Shown here in pieces: positions 34,391-47,024 of a stretch of DNA of 64,000 bases. The notes under the pieces are model-generated. The model did not search any database and was not told the origin of the DNA. It saw nothing but the letters and a program-made list of their open reading frames with translations. Each line of letters opens with the position of its first letter. The first letter of the stretch is position 1. Source of the DNA: Prinsepia uniflora. Its lineage: Eukaryota > Streptophyta > Magnoliopsida > Rosales > Rosaceae. Location of the stretch: NCBI GenBank assembly GCA_032719365.1, contig CM064873.1, forward strand, positions 6,358,501 through 6,422,500, written 5' to 3'. The position numbers were made by a program, and so were the translations under genes.

Positions 34391-36685
34391 ATATATATAA
34401 TAACTAATTAACATTTATAAAACTAATTAACATTTATAAGCTAATAAACAATATATATATATATATAAAACAATTAAACAGTATATAAACATTTATTAAA
34501 ATAATAAACATTTATAAATTAATTAATTAACAATAACTAATTAAATTTAGCAATAACTAAGCAATAAATCCACGAAATTCAATTTATAAATCTAACTAAG
34601 AATCCAACCAAGAATCAAGAACAAATAATCCATGAAATTTAAAACCAAAATTCTAACAAAAATCAACCATAAATTCATATACATTGAGAGAGTGAGAGAG
34701 AGAGAAAGACAGAGAAGGGAACTTACAGTGTAATGAAGAGAGGATTGTGCGACGACTATGGGGGGGTGGCGACGACTTGATGGCGGCGACGAGCTGCGGC
34801 AAACAACCGAGAGAGTAGTGAGGGAGGCGAGAGAGGTAGTGAGAGAGGGAGAGAGAGGAAGTGTGAGGCGAGATAGGGTTTTTTTTTTTTTTAAGCTTTA
34901 TGGTATTGGTTTTTGAAGAATAGAGGAGGAAGAAGACAAACCGTCTTTGTTTTAAAATATCGAAGACCTTTGCCAGACGATGCCTTGTCGGGTATTGTTT
35001 TGATGATTCGTTGAGTAACGTTGACTGTAAAATTGAAGTGACAACGCAAAAGCAGAAGGGCTTGGTCGTTTAAGTGTTACCCGAGGAGGGTCGTCAGATA
35101 ACATTGGGCAGTAAATTCAAATTTTCAAGGGTCGTCGGATAACATTGAGCAGAAAATTCAAATTTTCGAAAAAAATTGAATTTACCGCCCTAATTTTTGG
35201 GAAAATTTGAATTTACCGTCCAAATTTTCACATATTTTTTGGCAGATAATTTTGTGATCTTACCAAATGAATAATCAATGTTACCCGACGATATTTTCTA
35301 TCACCTGACGATCCTTTTACTAGCAACCATGGTAGTTACACATAATGGTGATTTTTCCACAGAGATAAACATGTTACTCGACGAATATTTTATGGATAAT
35401 TTTCAGGTAACAGTGAATGCCCAACGAATATTCTTGAAATATTTGTCAAGTAACATTGTGTCATTAAGTGTAATAAATGAATTTCCCAATTTCCGACCGT
35501 TCATTTGCTATTGTTAAGTGCCTGAAATCCACCATACGAAAATCACGATGTTTCAAAAAGTTTAAGTCGTCCGATTATAATAAAACATTTTGTGTAACCG
35601 TTGATCCGTTGTGCATCGTTACCTAGGCTTGGGAATTCAAAATCTTCTAATTTTTCGCGTAGACTATCTACAAGTATATACAATACATGTGAACGATTGG
35701 ATCAGTTGAACTATCTAAATAAATTCTTCAAATTTGTAAGAACACCATTTTCATCAAATACTTTGAAACTTTTCAAGAAAGCTCGAAGGTATTTGCATAA
35801 TGTTACCCGATTGATTTTTGAACGATTAGCATTCCATTATCCGACCATTCATTTTGAGCCATTAAGTGCTTGAAATCCGCTGTCAAATTCTGTGATGTTT
35901 TGAAAAGATTAAGTCGTTCGATTGTGAAAGGACGTTTTGTAACCATTGATCTGTTGCGTGCCGTTACCTAAGCCCATGAATTCAAAATATTCTAATTTTT
36001 TGCGTAGACCATCTACGAGTATGTACAATATATGGGGACAGTTGAATAGGTTGATGACCTTGGCTCACAGTCTCAGCTGGGCCCCAGTCAACAGTCTGCC
36101 CATGATGATGCCCACACACCACCGAACATTTAGTTTTATTAGATTTTTTTTAATTATGTAAAAACTATTACATTTATTTTATATATATTATAATTATTTT
36201 TCATTTAATTATAAATTATTTTTGTTTTTTAATATTAATTCCATTTATTTATATATATGTATAACATTACATAAATATAATTATTAAAATATTAAAATAA
36301 TTAATTAAAAAATATTAAAATGTAGCCCGGCGAAACTCGGCAAACTTGCTTGACGCACATCCGCAGGGCCATGTATTCTTGCTAGGCGCACCCCCCGGTG
36401 GGCAAACCTTATATGCCTGCTTGTGATCATGTTTTCTGATTACGTTGCTCGGCGAACACTTGCACTGGACAAAAGGCGTCGACTGGCGTCTAACTTGGTG
36501 GATCACATTCTCCGTCGAGCCATACCTTTGCCTAAAGAGGCCTGCTAAACACAATTAGCCCGGTGGAGACGTGCCAGGCAAACGTTAGCCCGGCGAAGAC
36601 GTGTTGGGCAAACGTTGGCCCCGATGCAGTGGATTGTTGGCTCGGCGAAGCCCTTGCACCGGGCAAACTGTATATCCTTGTAGTG

Positions 36686-36999
36686 ACATCAAGTTTTTAA
36701 TAAAATTGAACAAGAATCTTTTGTAAATAGGAGATGAAAATTTAGAAAACATTAGTTAATTTGAAAATTACTTAACAAACACAACATTATGGTTTTTTTC
36801 CACTATCAGCAGGATTATACAACTTAAAGTCCAGAACCCAATATTTCTCTTTCAGAAAAATCGATTTCATTTATTAATTCGTTCTAACTTTATAGGCCAC
36901 CAAACAATGTTAGAGGACCGTTTCATATATAAGATCAACTGGATTCATCTACAAGCTTTGAATGCTCGAATTATTGATTTCTATAAAATATCAAATCAG

Positions 37000-37030
<31 letters not shown>

Positions 37031-37251
37031 ACTTGCGGTTTATTTGATAGAGCTTAATGATCTCTACATATTTATTTGGCCTGCGGTTCATGATTGGATG
37101 ATATGAAGAGAATGGGTTGAATATAGTATATATTTATATATGTTTACTATATATATTGTATATAGTTACAATTGAATTTTTTTATAAAATAAAAAATAAA
37201 GTCTGTATTATCTGGAGTTCAATGCTAGAATATATAATTTTTTTTGTGTGT

Positions 37252-37299
<48 letters not shown>

Positions 37300-40200
37300 G
37301 GGGGTGGGGGGGAGGGGGGGGGTGGTGGAGGGACGGTTGAGATGGTGGTGGAAAATCGAACGACATAAAGTTTAATTTTTGAATTTTGTGATTTTAGCAC
37401 AAAATTCAAGAATTAAAACGCTAAACTATACGAAATTAACCAAATTATTTAATATAGGAAGATAAGAAATTAAATTTAAAATTTAAAAGTATTTTCGAAG
37501 AATTATTACTTTTAATTATCTACTTTAAGTTAGATTAAATACTCATATTACTTTTAAAATGAGCAAGTGAGAAAAAAATTATAAATATGAGTAATGTTTT
37601 CATAATCCACAATATAATCTTATAATAAAAAAAAATTAAAAAGTAATGTTGAAATCATGATAGATTTTAGTAAGTGTTTTTTAGATGGTTGTTGGACTAG
37701 TTTACAATTGGATGACATTAGTTGTAATTTATATAAAAACTATGGTCTATTTTAAATTGTATAATCTTTTGACTAGTCAAATGGCCTATGAGTTTAATTT
37801 TTCTATATGCAAGTTTTAAATAAATTTATATGTTAGTAAGAACCTATAAGTTAATTACCCTTTATTTTTAGCAGCGAGTCGGGCCTTTCTCACATCGACA
37901 GGCTTTTGGCAAAGCTGCACATGTTAGAAAAAACATAAGACATCCATCAACAAACTGTGTGTCTGTGTTTCATTCACTAAACAACAAAGAGGCAACTTAA
38001 TTAACTGCTATGAAGTTAATCTTACTCTTTCAAGGCATCTTGAATAAGAATGTTGAAAATCAACTGTTTTAAAATAAAAGTCAACACTCAACGATTAAAA
38101 AATTCCATTTGTGAAGGCATTCGATATTAAAAAAGAAGCATAAGTTTCAAATTCGTCCTAACCTCGGGGACAAGTAAATCACCAGACGAAGGGCAAGAAA
38201 ACTTGCAAAATAGGTCAAATCGTGGGACGAGGCATGATCACCAAAACGTAAAATCAAGTGAAGGAATCCTTAAAGCATTTACTAAATCTACGAGGAGATA
38301 AAATTTTAATAAAGTTGAAAATTCTCTCAACGGCCAGAAGTGGTAGCCGAAAGCGATGCCAAATCGGTTGTTAAAATTAGTTTGAGAAAAAATGATAAAT
38401 TGGGGATGACTTCGAGTAGTAGAAGTGGTGCGGGTTAATAAAACAGGACATTAAGTCATAAAAGAATATTTAATAGATAAGTTTATTGAATTGGATGTGA
38501 CTGACATTAAAATGTATCACACCATATATAATATATGCTATCTTTTGACACCGTAAAAACTTATTTTAGTGCGGAAAGGTTTTATCATCGCAAGTAAGGA
38601 AATTCACAAGGCCACATAAAAGTCATAAGGAACTCAATAGTGAGGTGAAATCATTTGTAGAAAGTTGTAAATTCGTTTTTAGTGCCAAGCCTTGCATAAG
38701 CCATACTTAAATCCGTACGTAAAATAAAGTGTATAAAACAAGCAACAATACAAAGAGCACTTGACTTGAATTGCTCATGTGACGTGTACAATAAAGGTTG
38801 GAGTAATAAAACTGCAAATCCAAGATAAGGGTTCTTGTACCAGCAGAAATGTTTACACATCTTGGAAGAAAAATAAGAAAACAATTCAGCATTTCACTCC
38901 CTAAAATTGTCAGGAGGTCCACAATGATTCAATCGTATGGAATATATGGTAGGTTGCGCAATCTCGATCCCGAGATAAGCAATTTAGCTAACACATACAG
39001 CCAGAAATATCCTACGAAGTACTCTTAAAACACCATTTACCCCAAAAGGGTTACTTGCAAGAATCTTGCAAAAGTCCTTATGAAGGTCCTAGAGTCCTCG
39101 ACCAATTTGTTAAATGATTCTAACGCCACGGTTCAAGAAACTTCGGTCAAACTGAATCAACTCAAGTTTCCCGGACGGTTTCGAGGATCATGTCTCCTAA
39201 GATAAATTAACTACGAACTAGTCACGAAAAGGCGAGCTTGCCTTGCACAACACCGAATAACTCGTTCACACCACCCATATGAGCCCTAAGGCTCGTAAGT
39301 ACCACCCAAACGCAAAATTTGATGGAACAAAAATCTCACTATTAGAGTTAAAAAGCGATTCAATCTATTCGTTATATATTTTTTGGAAAAGAAATGTATG
39401 TGTTTGAATTGTTACACACTGACGGTTCATGTATTGTTTGTTGAAGTATGGTCCATAATGATTGAAATGGTCCGTGAATGTATGTACTTGCTCGGTACTT
39501 AAATGATTTTAAACCTTGATGATAATACACGTTCTTATGTCTCTAACATCATAACATGCTTCTACTTTTCTTTAAGAACTTTGTATTATCCATGTCATTT
39601 TTTTTTTCTTTAACCCCTGACCCTTTGGCCCCATTACAATATGCATAAGACCTTTTGATCTTGTTTGTTATGTTTATATCAATATGTGAAGATTTGAATG
39701 AAGTATGAGCATATGGCGTCACTTGTTCTTGCATTCATGTAGTAGCATTCCTTTCATGAGATCATTTCAAAAGAACAATTCTGAGATGCCTTTCTTTTTT
39801 GTTATATCATATGTGAGCAATTTGTTTCCCTTTACATCAATCCTCTCACATATAACTAGTAGTGGAAGAGTAACTTAACCAAAAAATATGAGGTAAAATT
39901 AGAGAATATTCCATGATATTCTTGAGCTATCTCTATGTAGCATGTATGATATATCTCTCTTTGTACTTTTGCTTTGATTGATTTAATTATAAGCTTGTAT
40001 ATGATTTCTATGAATGTGTATTAACTCTCAAATCATGTGGACCAATGTTATGCTTATAATAAATCTTAATATGTTATGATCCATTGAAAATCTCTGGGAT
40101 AAATATTGGAAAGTTTAGGTTGAATCATTGAGTCTTTAATTCTTTGTTTTTGTTTAGCTCAAGGACCAACAAAAGTTAAGTGTGAGTGAATTTGATATGA

Positions 40201-40890
40201 GGCATATTTATGTGACGTTTTATCTTATTTTCCAATACTTTTTTTTAGCATGTTCCCTATGTTTTTTAGTACTTAGCATGTTTAATTTATTTATTTACGT
40301 TTTTGTAGGTTTTTAGAACAAAGTGACAAAATGAGTTAATACCTTACTGGTTTGGAAATTTAAAAAGGAAGCATTGAAAACGATTGCAATATATGTGTCA
40401 AATTCTAGAAATAAACTGCAACTTCTAGGAAATAACTAGTTGATGAAGCATACATCTTGGAAAGATACAAAAGTCTAATTTTTAGAGAAATTTACGGTTT
40501 ATGAATTGGAATTTTCTAGAAGTAGTTATGGACGTTTTAGTCAAGCAAGATTAGGCTGCTCAGGAAGTGCATTCCTTTTACTTCAAGATTCTATTCTTTT
40601 ATTAGGTTTGGACGAATAAACGTGCATTTTGTTATAAGTTAAGCAGAATAAGTAAGGATCGTTATACGCTAGTGACTTAGAGTCCTCGCTAACTAACATG
40701 AAAGGGAAAAAGAAAGAAATATAACTAGACAAAATGATTAAAATGGGAGGTGTTGTGAGACTTGGATTTAATCTAAGGAAACTAATTCAAATGTAATGAA
40801 ATTTATGGAAAGGCTAAAATGTGAGAAACTAGTTAAAGGTTAAATCTCCACACACCAAACATATGCACATCTCTTCCATCATTTCCAACC
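36686..40890. other. AT-rich intergenic sequence
   Basis: No gene found. It contains a (TA)n run at 37001-37026 and a TG/G-tract at 37245-37330. At 38160-39330 the composition is more balanced and resembles worn LTR-type DNA. Near 40157-40190 the words AAAGTTAAGTGTGAGTGAAT resemble the purine-tract region of some plant Gypsy elements, but nothing else supports it. Confidence 0.45.
37245..37330. repeat. (TG)n followed by a 34-base G run
   Basis: About ten TG repeats lead into an uninterrupted G run at 37265-37298 and further G-rich sequence. It produces glycine- and proline-rich open frames that are not genes. The G run can form quadruplex structure and its exact length is likely unreliable in assembly. 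Confidence 0.9.
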
Positions 40891-41590
40891 GGAGGACCAC
40901 CCACAAAGTCCAGCAATTGTTTTCGAAATTAAAGACGAAAACGGTGACCACATCTTTTTCTACTCTTCATTAACCATTATTATTTATTTAATTTATAATA
41001 ATATTTATATATATGGCAGTTCTTGTACGTGCATGCATCGATCTTAGTCATTTAGTGAATCAATGATCAATGCTTTTATGCAATAAGTTATAACATGAAG
41101 TGGATCATCAAAGGTAGTATGAAAGAAAAATGACAATGTTTTTATACGTAACATCTGATTTTACTATTTTGTTCATATTTTTTAAATCATGTTTTTTTAG
41201 AACTTTTATTAAGTAAGGGTATTTTCGTTATAAATTTTTGGTGAAGCCTTTGACCCTTCAGAATTATAATATGACTTGTTACTCAATATGCTTATCGAAC
41301 TAGATCTATAGTCTCAATTAGCTCCGTGGCACCCAAATAATTTGCATGGTTACGCATTCCATTTAGGAATCTTATATGGCAGCAAGCGATTGGCTGTTTT
41401 TAATATTTTGTAGACAAAAAATGAAGAAGAAGATTATGAACAATCTGGATTTCTCAATGCATTCCCAAACTCTAAATCAAACCCTCCAAGCCTACCACAA
41501 TGCACCCCAATCACCCATCAACCAATGCACCCCTCACAACCACTCACGCCAATCGTCCTCTCAATCTGGGTTTCTCAACTCAGTCCATAT

Positions 41591-41800
41591 ATGTCCAGTG
41601 CCACCACTAGCACCACCACCATAATCAGTGACCTTCCTGAGGCCATACTCTCTTCCATCATCACCATAATTTTCGGACAGCCGAGCTCGCAACTCCCTCT
41701 CCTCGTCATCACCAAAATTTCGGACCACCAAGAGGACCACACGCGCCTCCCTCACACTCGCGGCAACCCTTCCACCGCTTACAAGGCAACAACTTTCAAG
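41591..41800 (+). pseudogene. MAX2/D3-like F-box N-terminal fragment, unit 1
   Basis: From ATG 41591 the frame reads MSSATTSTTTIISDLPEAIL, then SSIITIIF, and then shifts. MAX2 (D3) proteins, the F-box subunits of the SCF complex for strigolactone and karrikin signalling, open with this layout: a short Ser/Thr leader, DLPxxILSxI, SDxRxRNS, and later a TRxSLTLRGN block. The sequence after that block is unrelated, so only the first ~60 codons of the gene are present. Compared with unit 2 there is an extra G near 41684 and other indels. It cannot make a working F-box protein. Confidence 0.55.
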
Positions 41801-42714
41801 TTTAAGGCTTGAAAGGCTTCTGCGATTCGCTACCACACTCACTTCGCAGCAGTCCATGCACCACTCCCCAACCCTTCGCAACGCTCTTAGCGAAGGATGA
41901 AAATGACCGCCAAACCCTAATCTCTTTCTACAGTTCCTAAACCCTAATTTCTTCCACTTTTTTGCACCTATGAAGAGATATATGCATGCAGACTTTAAAA
42001 AAAAAAAACCCGGAGGACCACCCACAAAGTCCAGCAATTCTTTTCGAAAATAAAGACGAAAACGGTGACCACATCTTTTTCTACTCTTCCATTAACCATT
42101 ATTATTTATTTAATTTATAATAATATTTATATATATGGCTGTTCTTGTACGTGCATGCATCGATCTTAGTCATTTAGTGAATCAATGATCAATGCTTTTA
42201 TGCAATAAGTTATAACATGAGTGGATCATCAAAGGTAGTATGAAAGAAAAATGACAATGTTTTTATACGTAACATCTGATTTTACTATTTTGTTCATATT
42301 TTTTAAATCATGTTTTTTTTAGAACTTTTATTAAGTAAGGGTATTTTTCGTTATAAAATTTTGGTGAAGCCTTTGACCCTTCAGAATTTATAATATGACT
42401 TGTACTCAATATGCTTATCGAACTAGATCTATAGTCTCAATAGCTCCGTGGCACCAAATAATTTGCATGGTTACGCATTCCATTTAGAAACCTTATATGG
42501 CAGCAAGCGATTGGCTGTTTTAATATTTTGTAGACAAAAAATGAAGAAGAAGATTATGAACAATCTGGATTTCTCAATGCATTCCCAAACCTCTAAATTC
42601 AAACCCTCCAAGCCTACCACAATGCACCCCAATCCACCCATCAACCAATGCACCCCCTCACAACCACTCACGCCAATCGTCCTCTCAATCTGGGTTTCTC
42701 AACTCAGTCCATAT

Positions 42715-42898
42715 ATGTCCAGTGCCACCACTAGCACCACCACCATAATCAGTGACCTTCCTGAGGCCATACTCTCTTCCATCATCACCATAATTTTCGA
42801 CAGCCGAGCTCGCAACTCCCCTCTCCCTCGTTATCACCAAATTTCGGACCACAAGAGGGCCACACACGCCTCCCTCACACTCGGCGGCAACCCTTCCA
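42715..42898 (+). pseudogene. MAX2/D3-like F-box N-terminal fragment, unit 2
   Basis: Best-preserved copy. From ATG 42715 it reads the SDLPEAILSSIITIIFDSRA segment, RNS, then a drifted middle, then RATHASLTLGGN. This matches the spacing of the MAX2 F-box start (DLPxxIL, DSRxRNS, RAT-x-(A/T)SLTLRGN). The frame stays open to 43035 but after GGN it enters unrelated sequence, including the 532-bp insertion. A longer open frame from 42448 runs through the leader and is probably an artefact. The MAX2 assignment is from memory of the family pattern and should be checked by search. Confidence 0.6.
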
Positions 42899-43515
42899 CC
42901 GCTTACAAGGCAACAATCATGAGAGCTTCTTCTGAATATCTTCAAGCTCTCAATGAAAGCCACCAATTGTTGAAGCTGAATTGGTCCTTTAAACTCAAGA
43001 GAGACCAAGGATCCCTGCAAACAAGCAAACAGTAAGCTATCGTTCGTTCAATGATCGAGACCCGGGGGGTGTTTCGACCAAGAACGCTCCAATGCTTAAG
43101 TCAACTTCGAAAGAGAAAATCTCAAGAGCTTAAGTAGCGTTGAACAAAATTACATTTATTGAGAATAGTGTTCCCTTTATATAGGGGTGAGTGGGATGCT
43201 CAATTTCCATAGTTCCGATGTGGGACAAATACCCATTGATTTGTGTGCTAACACGTGTTATGCAGATTGAGGGTGAGAGGATTCCACGTATCATCCCGGT
43301 TTGGGCCCAATATTTAGGCTATGTAAGCATTGTGGGCTTGAGCCATGTTCAGTGCTTGGGCTTTAAGTATTATTGCCAGGGGCAATTTGATCATTTCGAG
43401 AATTATGGGCCACGTGGTAGCTCCACATTCTTCCGGTGATTTTGGGTTCCACAAGGGCCACACGCGCCTCCCTCACACTCGGCGGCAACCCTTCCACCGC
43501 TTACAAGGCAACAAC
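42849..43515 (+). repeat. 532-bp insert flanked by 67-bp direct repeats in unit 2
   Basis: The segment CCACAAGRGGCCACACRCGCC...AAGGCAACAA occurs at 42849-42916 and again at 43449-43515. The 532 bp between (42917-43448) is absent from unit 1. It contains CCGGGGGGTGTTTCGACCAA and TATATAGGGGTGAGTGGGAT. I do not recognise it as a known element, and 67 bp is far longer than normal target duplications. Confidence 0.75.
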
Positions 43516-43961
43516 TTTCAAGCGTAAGGCTTGAAAGGCTTCTGCGATTCGCTACCACACTCACTTCGCAGCAGTCCACCATCCCCAACCCTTCGCAACG
43601 CTCTTAGCGAAGGATGAAAATGACCGCCAACCCTAATCCCTTTCTACAGTTCCTAAACCCTAATTTCTTCCACTTTTTGCACCTATGTAGAGATATATGC
43701 ATGCATACTTTAAAAAAAAAACGGAGGACCACCCACAAAGTCCAGCAATTCTTTTCGAAATCAAAGACGAAAACGGTGACCACATCTTTTTCTACTCTTC
43801 CATTAACCATTATTATTTATTTAATTTATAATAATATTTATATATATGGTAGTTCTTGTACGTGCATCGATCTTAGTCATTTAGTGAATCAATGATCAAT
43901 GCTTTTATGCAATAAGTTATAACATGAAGTGGATCATCAAAGGTAGTATGAAAGAAAAATG

Positions 43962-44319
43962 TAGGCATTGGTCTGTCAAAAATATCGAATGGGGAGGGAA
44001 AAGGTTGTTTAACTTGGGGTCAATAAGCTGTTATTTTAACTCTATTTTTATATATTAATTATCACTGTGTATAGTGAGAGATGACGAAACCGATCGATTA
44101 TTATAAATAACGAGATAGATATTCAATATATATAATTACATATGTATTTATCTTCTATAATATTCTTGTATCAATTAAAGAAGAAAAATAATACATGTAT
44201 TACTAAATTAGTGCCAACAACATGGGGTTGGATTTGCTGCCACTATCCAATTTTTTTGAAACTCCAGTTCCAAATTAGATTTGTTCCCTAATTTTGAGTT
44301 CAAGAAATGAAACTGGCAT
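43962..44319. other. Spacer between the tandem array and the LTR remnant
   Basis: AT-rich; nothing recognised. Confidence 0.5.
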
Positions 44320-47024
44320 TTGACCTAGGACCGTTAGATAGATCTCATCGTCCTGAGTTCGATGATGGGCGGCACGTATTTATCGGACGTACGATGTGGG
44401 AGTTACGGGTCTAGAAAGGTAGTGGCAAAGTTGTAATTTTGAGGTTCTAGGAAGGGCATTTTGGTCTTTTTGCACCTTGGGCTCTGTGCAATAGAGAGGG
44501 AAGATGGAGGGCTGAGATTGAGCCACTTGGGAGAGGAGTTGAGAGATTGGTGACACGTGTAGGAGGGCTAGAGGTTTCTAGCACACACGGTCCAATTATT
44601 TGGGGCTGAGTTCGTGTTGGTTCTTCGCACCAGACAGAAAACAGAGAGGGGAAATTGAGAGAAAAGTGGACGGTGATTGTGTGTGGTGGTGTGGATTGAT
44701 GAGTGAGGAGTGATCAGAACTTGAGAGGAAGACAGTGAGGGAGTAAGGAGGTTTTGTGCTCGTGTGTGAGAGTCACGGGAAAGCAGGGAGGAAACTCAGA
44801 GGAAAACAGAGGAGTTGGGTGGTGGTGCAGCCGTGATCGACCACTCGAGGCCAGCGGAGGTGCTCAGAGGACGGAGGAAGACAGGAGGAGCTACTACTGA
44901 GTTCACGACGGCGGCAGGAGGACAGGTAAATCCTCATCCACTTTTCTTTGCTCTATTTTGTCGTTGGATTCAGAAGCTAAGTCGTGGACCTAGGGCGAGA
45001 GTCGAGGGAATTAGAGGTTAGAGTGAGACTCCTGGAGGTCCCAAGAGTCGACTGAGTGTGTTGCCGTGACGGAGGAGTACACAGTGGAGGCTATACGACA
45101 AAGAGTACCTGTGTGCTCTATTTTGGCCGTGATGTTCAAACGGAAAGTCGTGAAGGTTGGGGTAGAGACGACGGTTATGGTGAGTGGTGTGAAGTTCAGA
45201 GAGGTCCTAGGAAGCGTTTGGGATAGCCACCGTGAAGGGGGAAGACCTGGGTGGCCGGAGAAGGAAACAGAGCAGCGTACGGGTTTTGTTTCGAGTTTGA
45301 ATTGATGAGTATTAGGCTGTGTCGAGGTGATTGGATTGTAGGAATGGATAGCTGGGAATTGGACGATGCTGTGAGTAAAGGAAGGAGCAGTTTTGGTGCA
45401 GGCACGGCGGTGAACCGCTGACGCCGGTTCAAGTTGCAGGCTACTGTGCTGAACCGGGTCTGCTCGAGGTTGAAGGTGCACTGTAGCAGGCGCGTGAGGG
45501 CCACGCGCAGCCACTTTGGGCGGCGCGTGGGGGCGCGTGCGGTGGTCTTTGGGGATGGTGGGTGGGTCAACATGGTTTTTGGTCTACGAGTTGTGTTGAG
45601 TCCATTGGAATTGGTTTCGGGTTAATCGGACGTCGATTCAATGTAGTTCCGCGAGGGTGAAGGTTTAGGGTTCCGATTCGGTACGTTTAGGAACCGGGGA
45701 TTTTTGAGGGAATTTGGGTGGATCCTCGTGGATGTGTTAGTAACGTACTTTGGTGATTGTTGACAGGATAGGGAGTTCCCGAGGAAGCTGAGGAACGTGC
45801 AGGACGTTCGGGACGCGATTGAGGGCTCGGTACTGTGAGTGGACCCTTTCCTTAAACTCGAACATGCATAACTGTTTTCTATACTTGTTTTATATACGTG
45901 ATTTCATGATTGTTGGATCTATGATGTGGTTTTATATACTTGCACGGTTTTCGAGGAATAACGTATTTGACACGTTTGACGAGAAAATGTGAATCCTGCA
46001 TAAAAAAGCTATGGTTTTAGGGTTTCAAATGTTAAATGATTTTCAATGATTATCAAAGGATTTTGGAACGTGATTTGATGATCAATGATTTCCGATGTTG
46101 GAAATCGGATTTCGAGAATCGAGAATTGGTTTTAAAGTTGAAAAGTGATTCCGGATTTGGGTTCGGAATGACGGTTCTGATGCCGGAAGGGCATCAGACC
46201 GGTGATTTCAGATTCGGGTTTGGATGTGAAGTCGGAAATGGTTTTCAAATGGTTTTGGATTGGATTTGCTGGATCTGGTCATTGGGTTTAAAGACTCGGA
46301 TATTGATTTGACGGGGGACGGGCCCGGATTGAGTTTAAAGACTCGGGAGTTTAAAGACTCGAATATATTGATATTTCCCCCGTAGGCCTGTTGAGTTTAA
46401 AGACTCGGGAGTTTAAAGACTCGGATATTTTTGAGGCCTGGATTGAGTTTAAAGACTCGGGAGTTTAAAGACTCAGATAGGTCTAGCAGGTTTGATCGGA
46501 AAATGATGGTTTGATACTCATAGTTTCTAAGATGGTTTTATGAGGCTTGTGATGTGATTTCTGTAACTGTTTTATAGTGTTTCTGTTTCTTATGATGTGG
46601 TTTATGGTGATTTGGTTTATAACTGTTTTATGAACTGGGTTATGCATGTGGTTTCAAAATGGAGGGTGAAACTCAGTTTTTATTAAAATGGTTTTAGAAC
46701 TTTTCTTTTATTTATGGTCCACTCACACCTTCTGTTTTTAACTTGCCCTCCAGGTTGTGGAGCTAGCGCGGGGTTCCGGCGTCGAGACAGCGTCTGAGGC
46801 ATAGAAGTCACGTGAGGGATCCCGGAGTGTTTCAAATTTTTCCGCGTGCGTGTGTTTTAGTTTATCGGTTTTTCTTTTCTGTGTATTTTGTAATATGCTC
46901 TGTAAACTATTGACTTCGGGATATTGATATAATTTCTACTGCGTCTGACTGTGTTGTGTCGGGATGTCAGACGGGAGCAGGATTTACCTCGGTTTTCGGG
47001 GTGAAACCGGGGTGGGTCCTGACA
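44320..47024 (+). repeat. 5'-truncated LTR-B copy
   Basis: Aligns with the reverse complement of 56694-59160. It starts at TTTGACCTAGGACCGTTAGA (about 330 bp into the LTR) and ends at the LTR 3' terminus GGGTGGGTCCTGACA at 47021-47024. It contains the CGCG block (45481-45541), a minisatellite, and the GTCCACTCACACCTTCTG region. Open frames inside are chance. No target duplication can be tested because the 5' end is missing. Confidence 0.85.
46283..46480. repeat. GAGTTTAAAGACTCGG minisatellite inside LTR-B
   Basis: Pairs of GAGTTTAAAGACTCGG units recur at a period of about 55 bp, roughly seven units in all. The same array is present in reverse at about 57265-57420 in the other LTR-B copy. The unit is a partial inverted repeat (GAGT...ACTC around TTTAAA). 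Confidence 0.85.

Larger units (their letters stand above)
32872..36685. mobile_element. CACTA region with non-matching termini (chimeric or truncated)
   Basis: The left edge CACTACAAGAAACAAG (32872) and the right edge CCTTGTAGTG (36685, reading CACTACAAGGATATACAG on the minus strand) are both CACTA termini. They share only the first 10 bases, and the 3-bp flanks (TAA and ACA) do not match. Subterminal words also differ: GTCGGGTAA types near the left (32900-33350, again 34970-35480) against GCCCGGCGAA/GGGCAAAC types near the right (36325-36665). The best reading is two different CACTA elements joined by deletion or nested insertion. Between them lies a decayed transposase-associated fragment and AT-rich filler. 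Confidence 0.65.
40891..43961 (+). repeat. Tandem array of three units carrying a MAX2-like 5' gene piece
   Basis: Units start at 40891, 42012 and 43723, each with GGAGGACCACCCACAAAGTC. Unit 1 is 1121 bp, unit 2 is 1711 bp because of an internal insertion, and unit 3 stops after 239 bp at AAAGAAAAATG. Each full unit holds an AT-rich leader, an F-box gene start and a trailing stretch containing CAACGCTCTTAGCGAAGG. Small indels between units break the reading frames. Confidence 0.88.

Noticed and set aside
37117..37409. Glycine- and proline-rich open frames
   Set aside because: Produced by the G run and TG repeat on either strand.
40150..40200. Polypurine-tract-like words suggesting another Gypsy element
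   Set aside because: No LTR, primer site or coding domain could be found around it.
41561..42037. Minus-strand 158-codon frame in tandem unit 1
   Set aside because: It is antisense to the F-box fragment and is broken in unit 2; probably a shadow.
45011..45573. Minus-strand open frames of 125-167 codons in the LTR-B copy
   Set aside because: They lie inside an LTR, antisense to it, are GC-driven, and show no domain.
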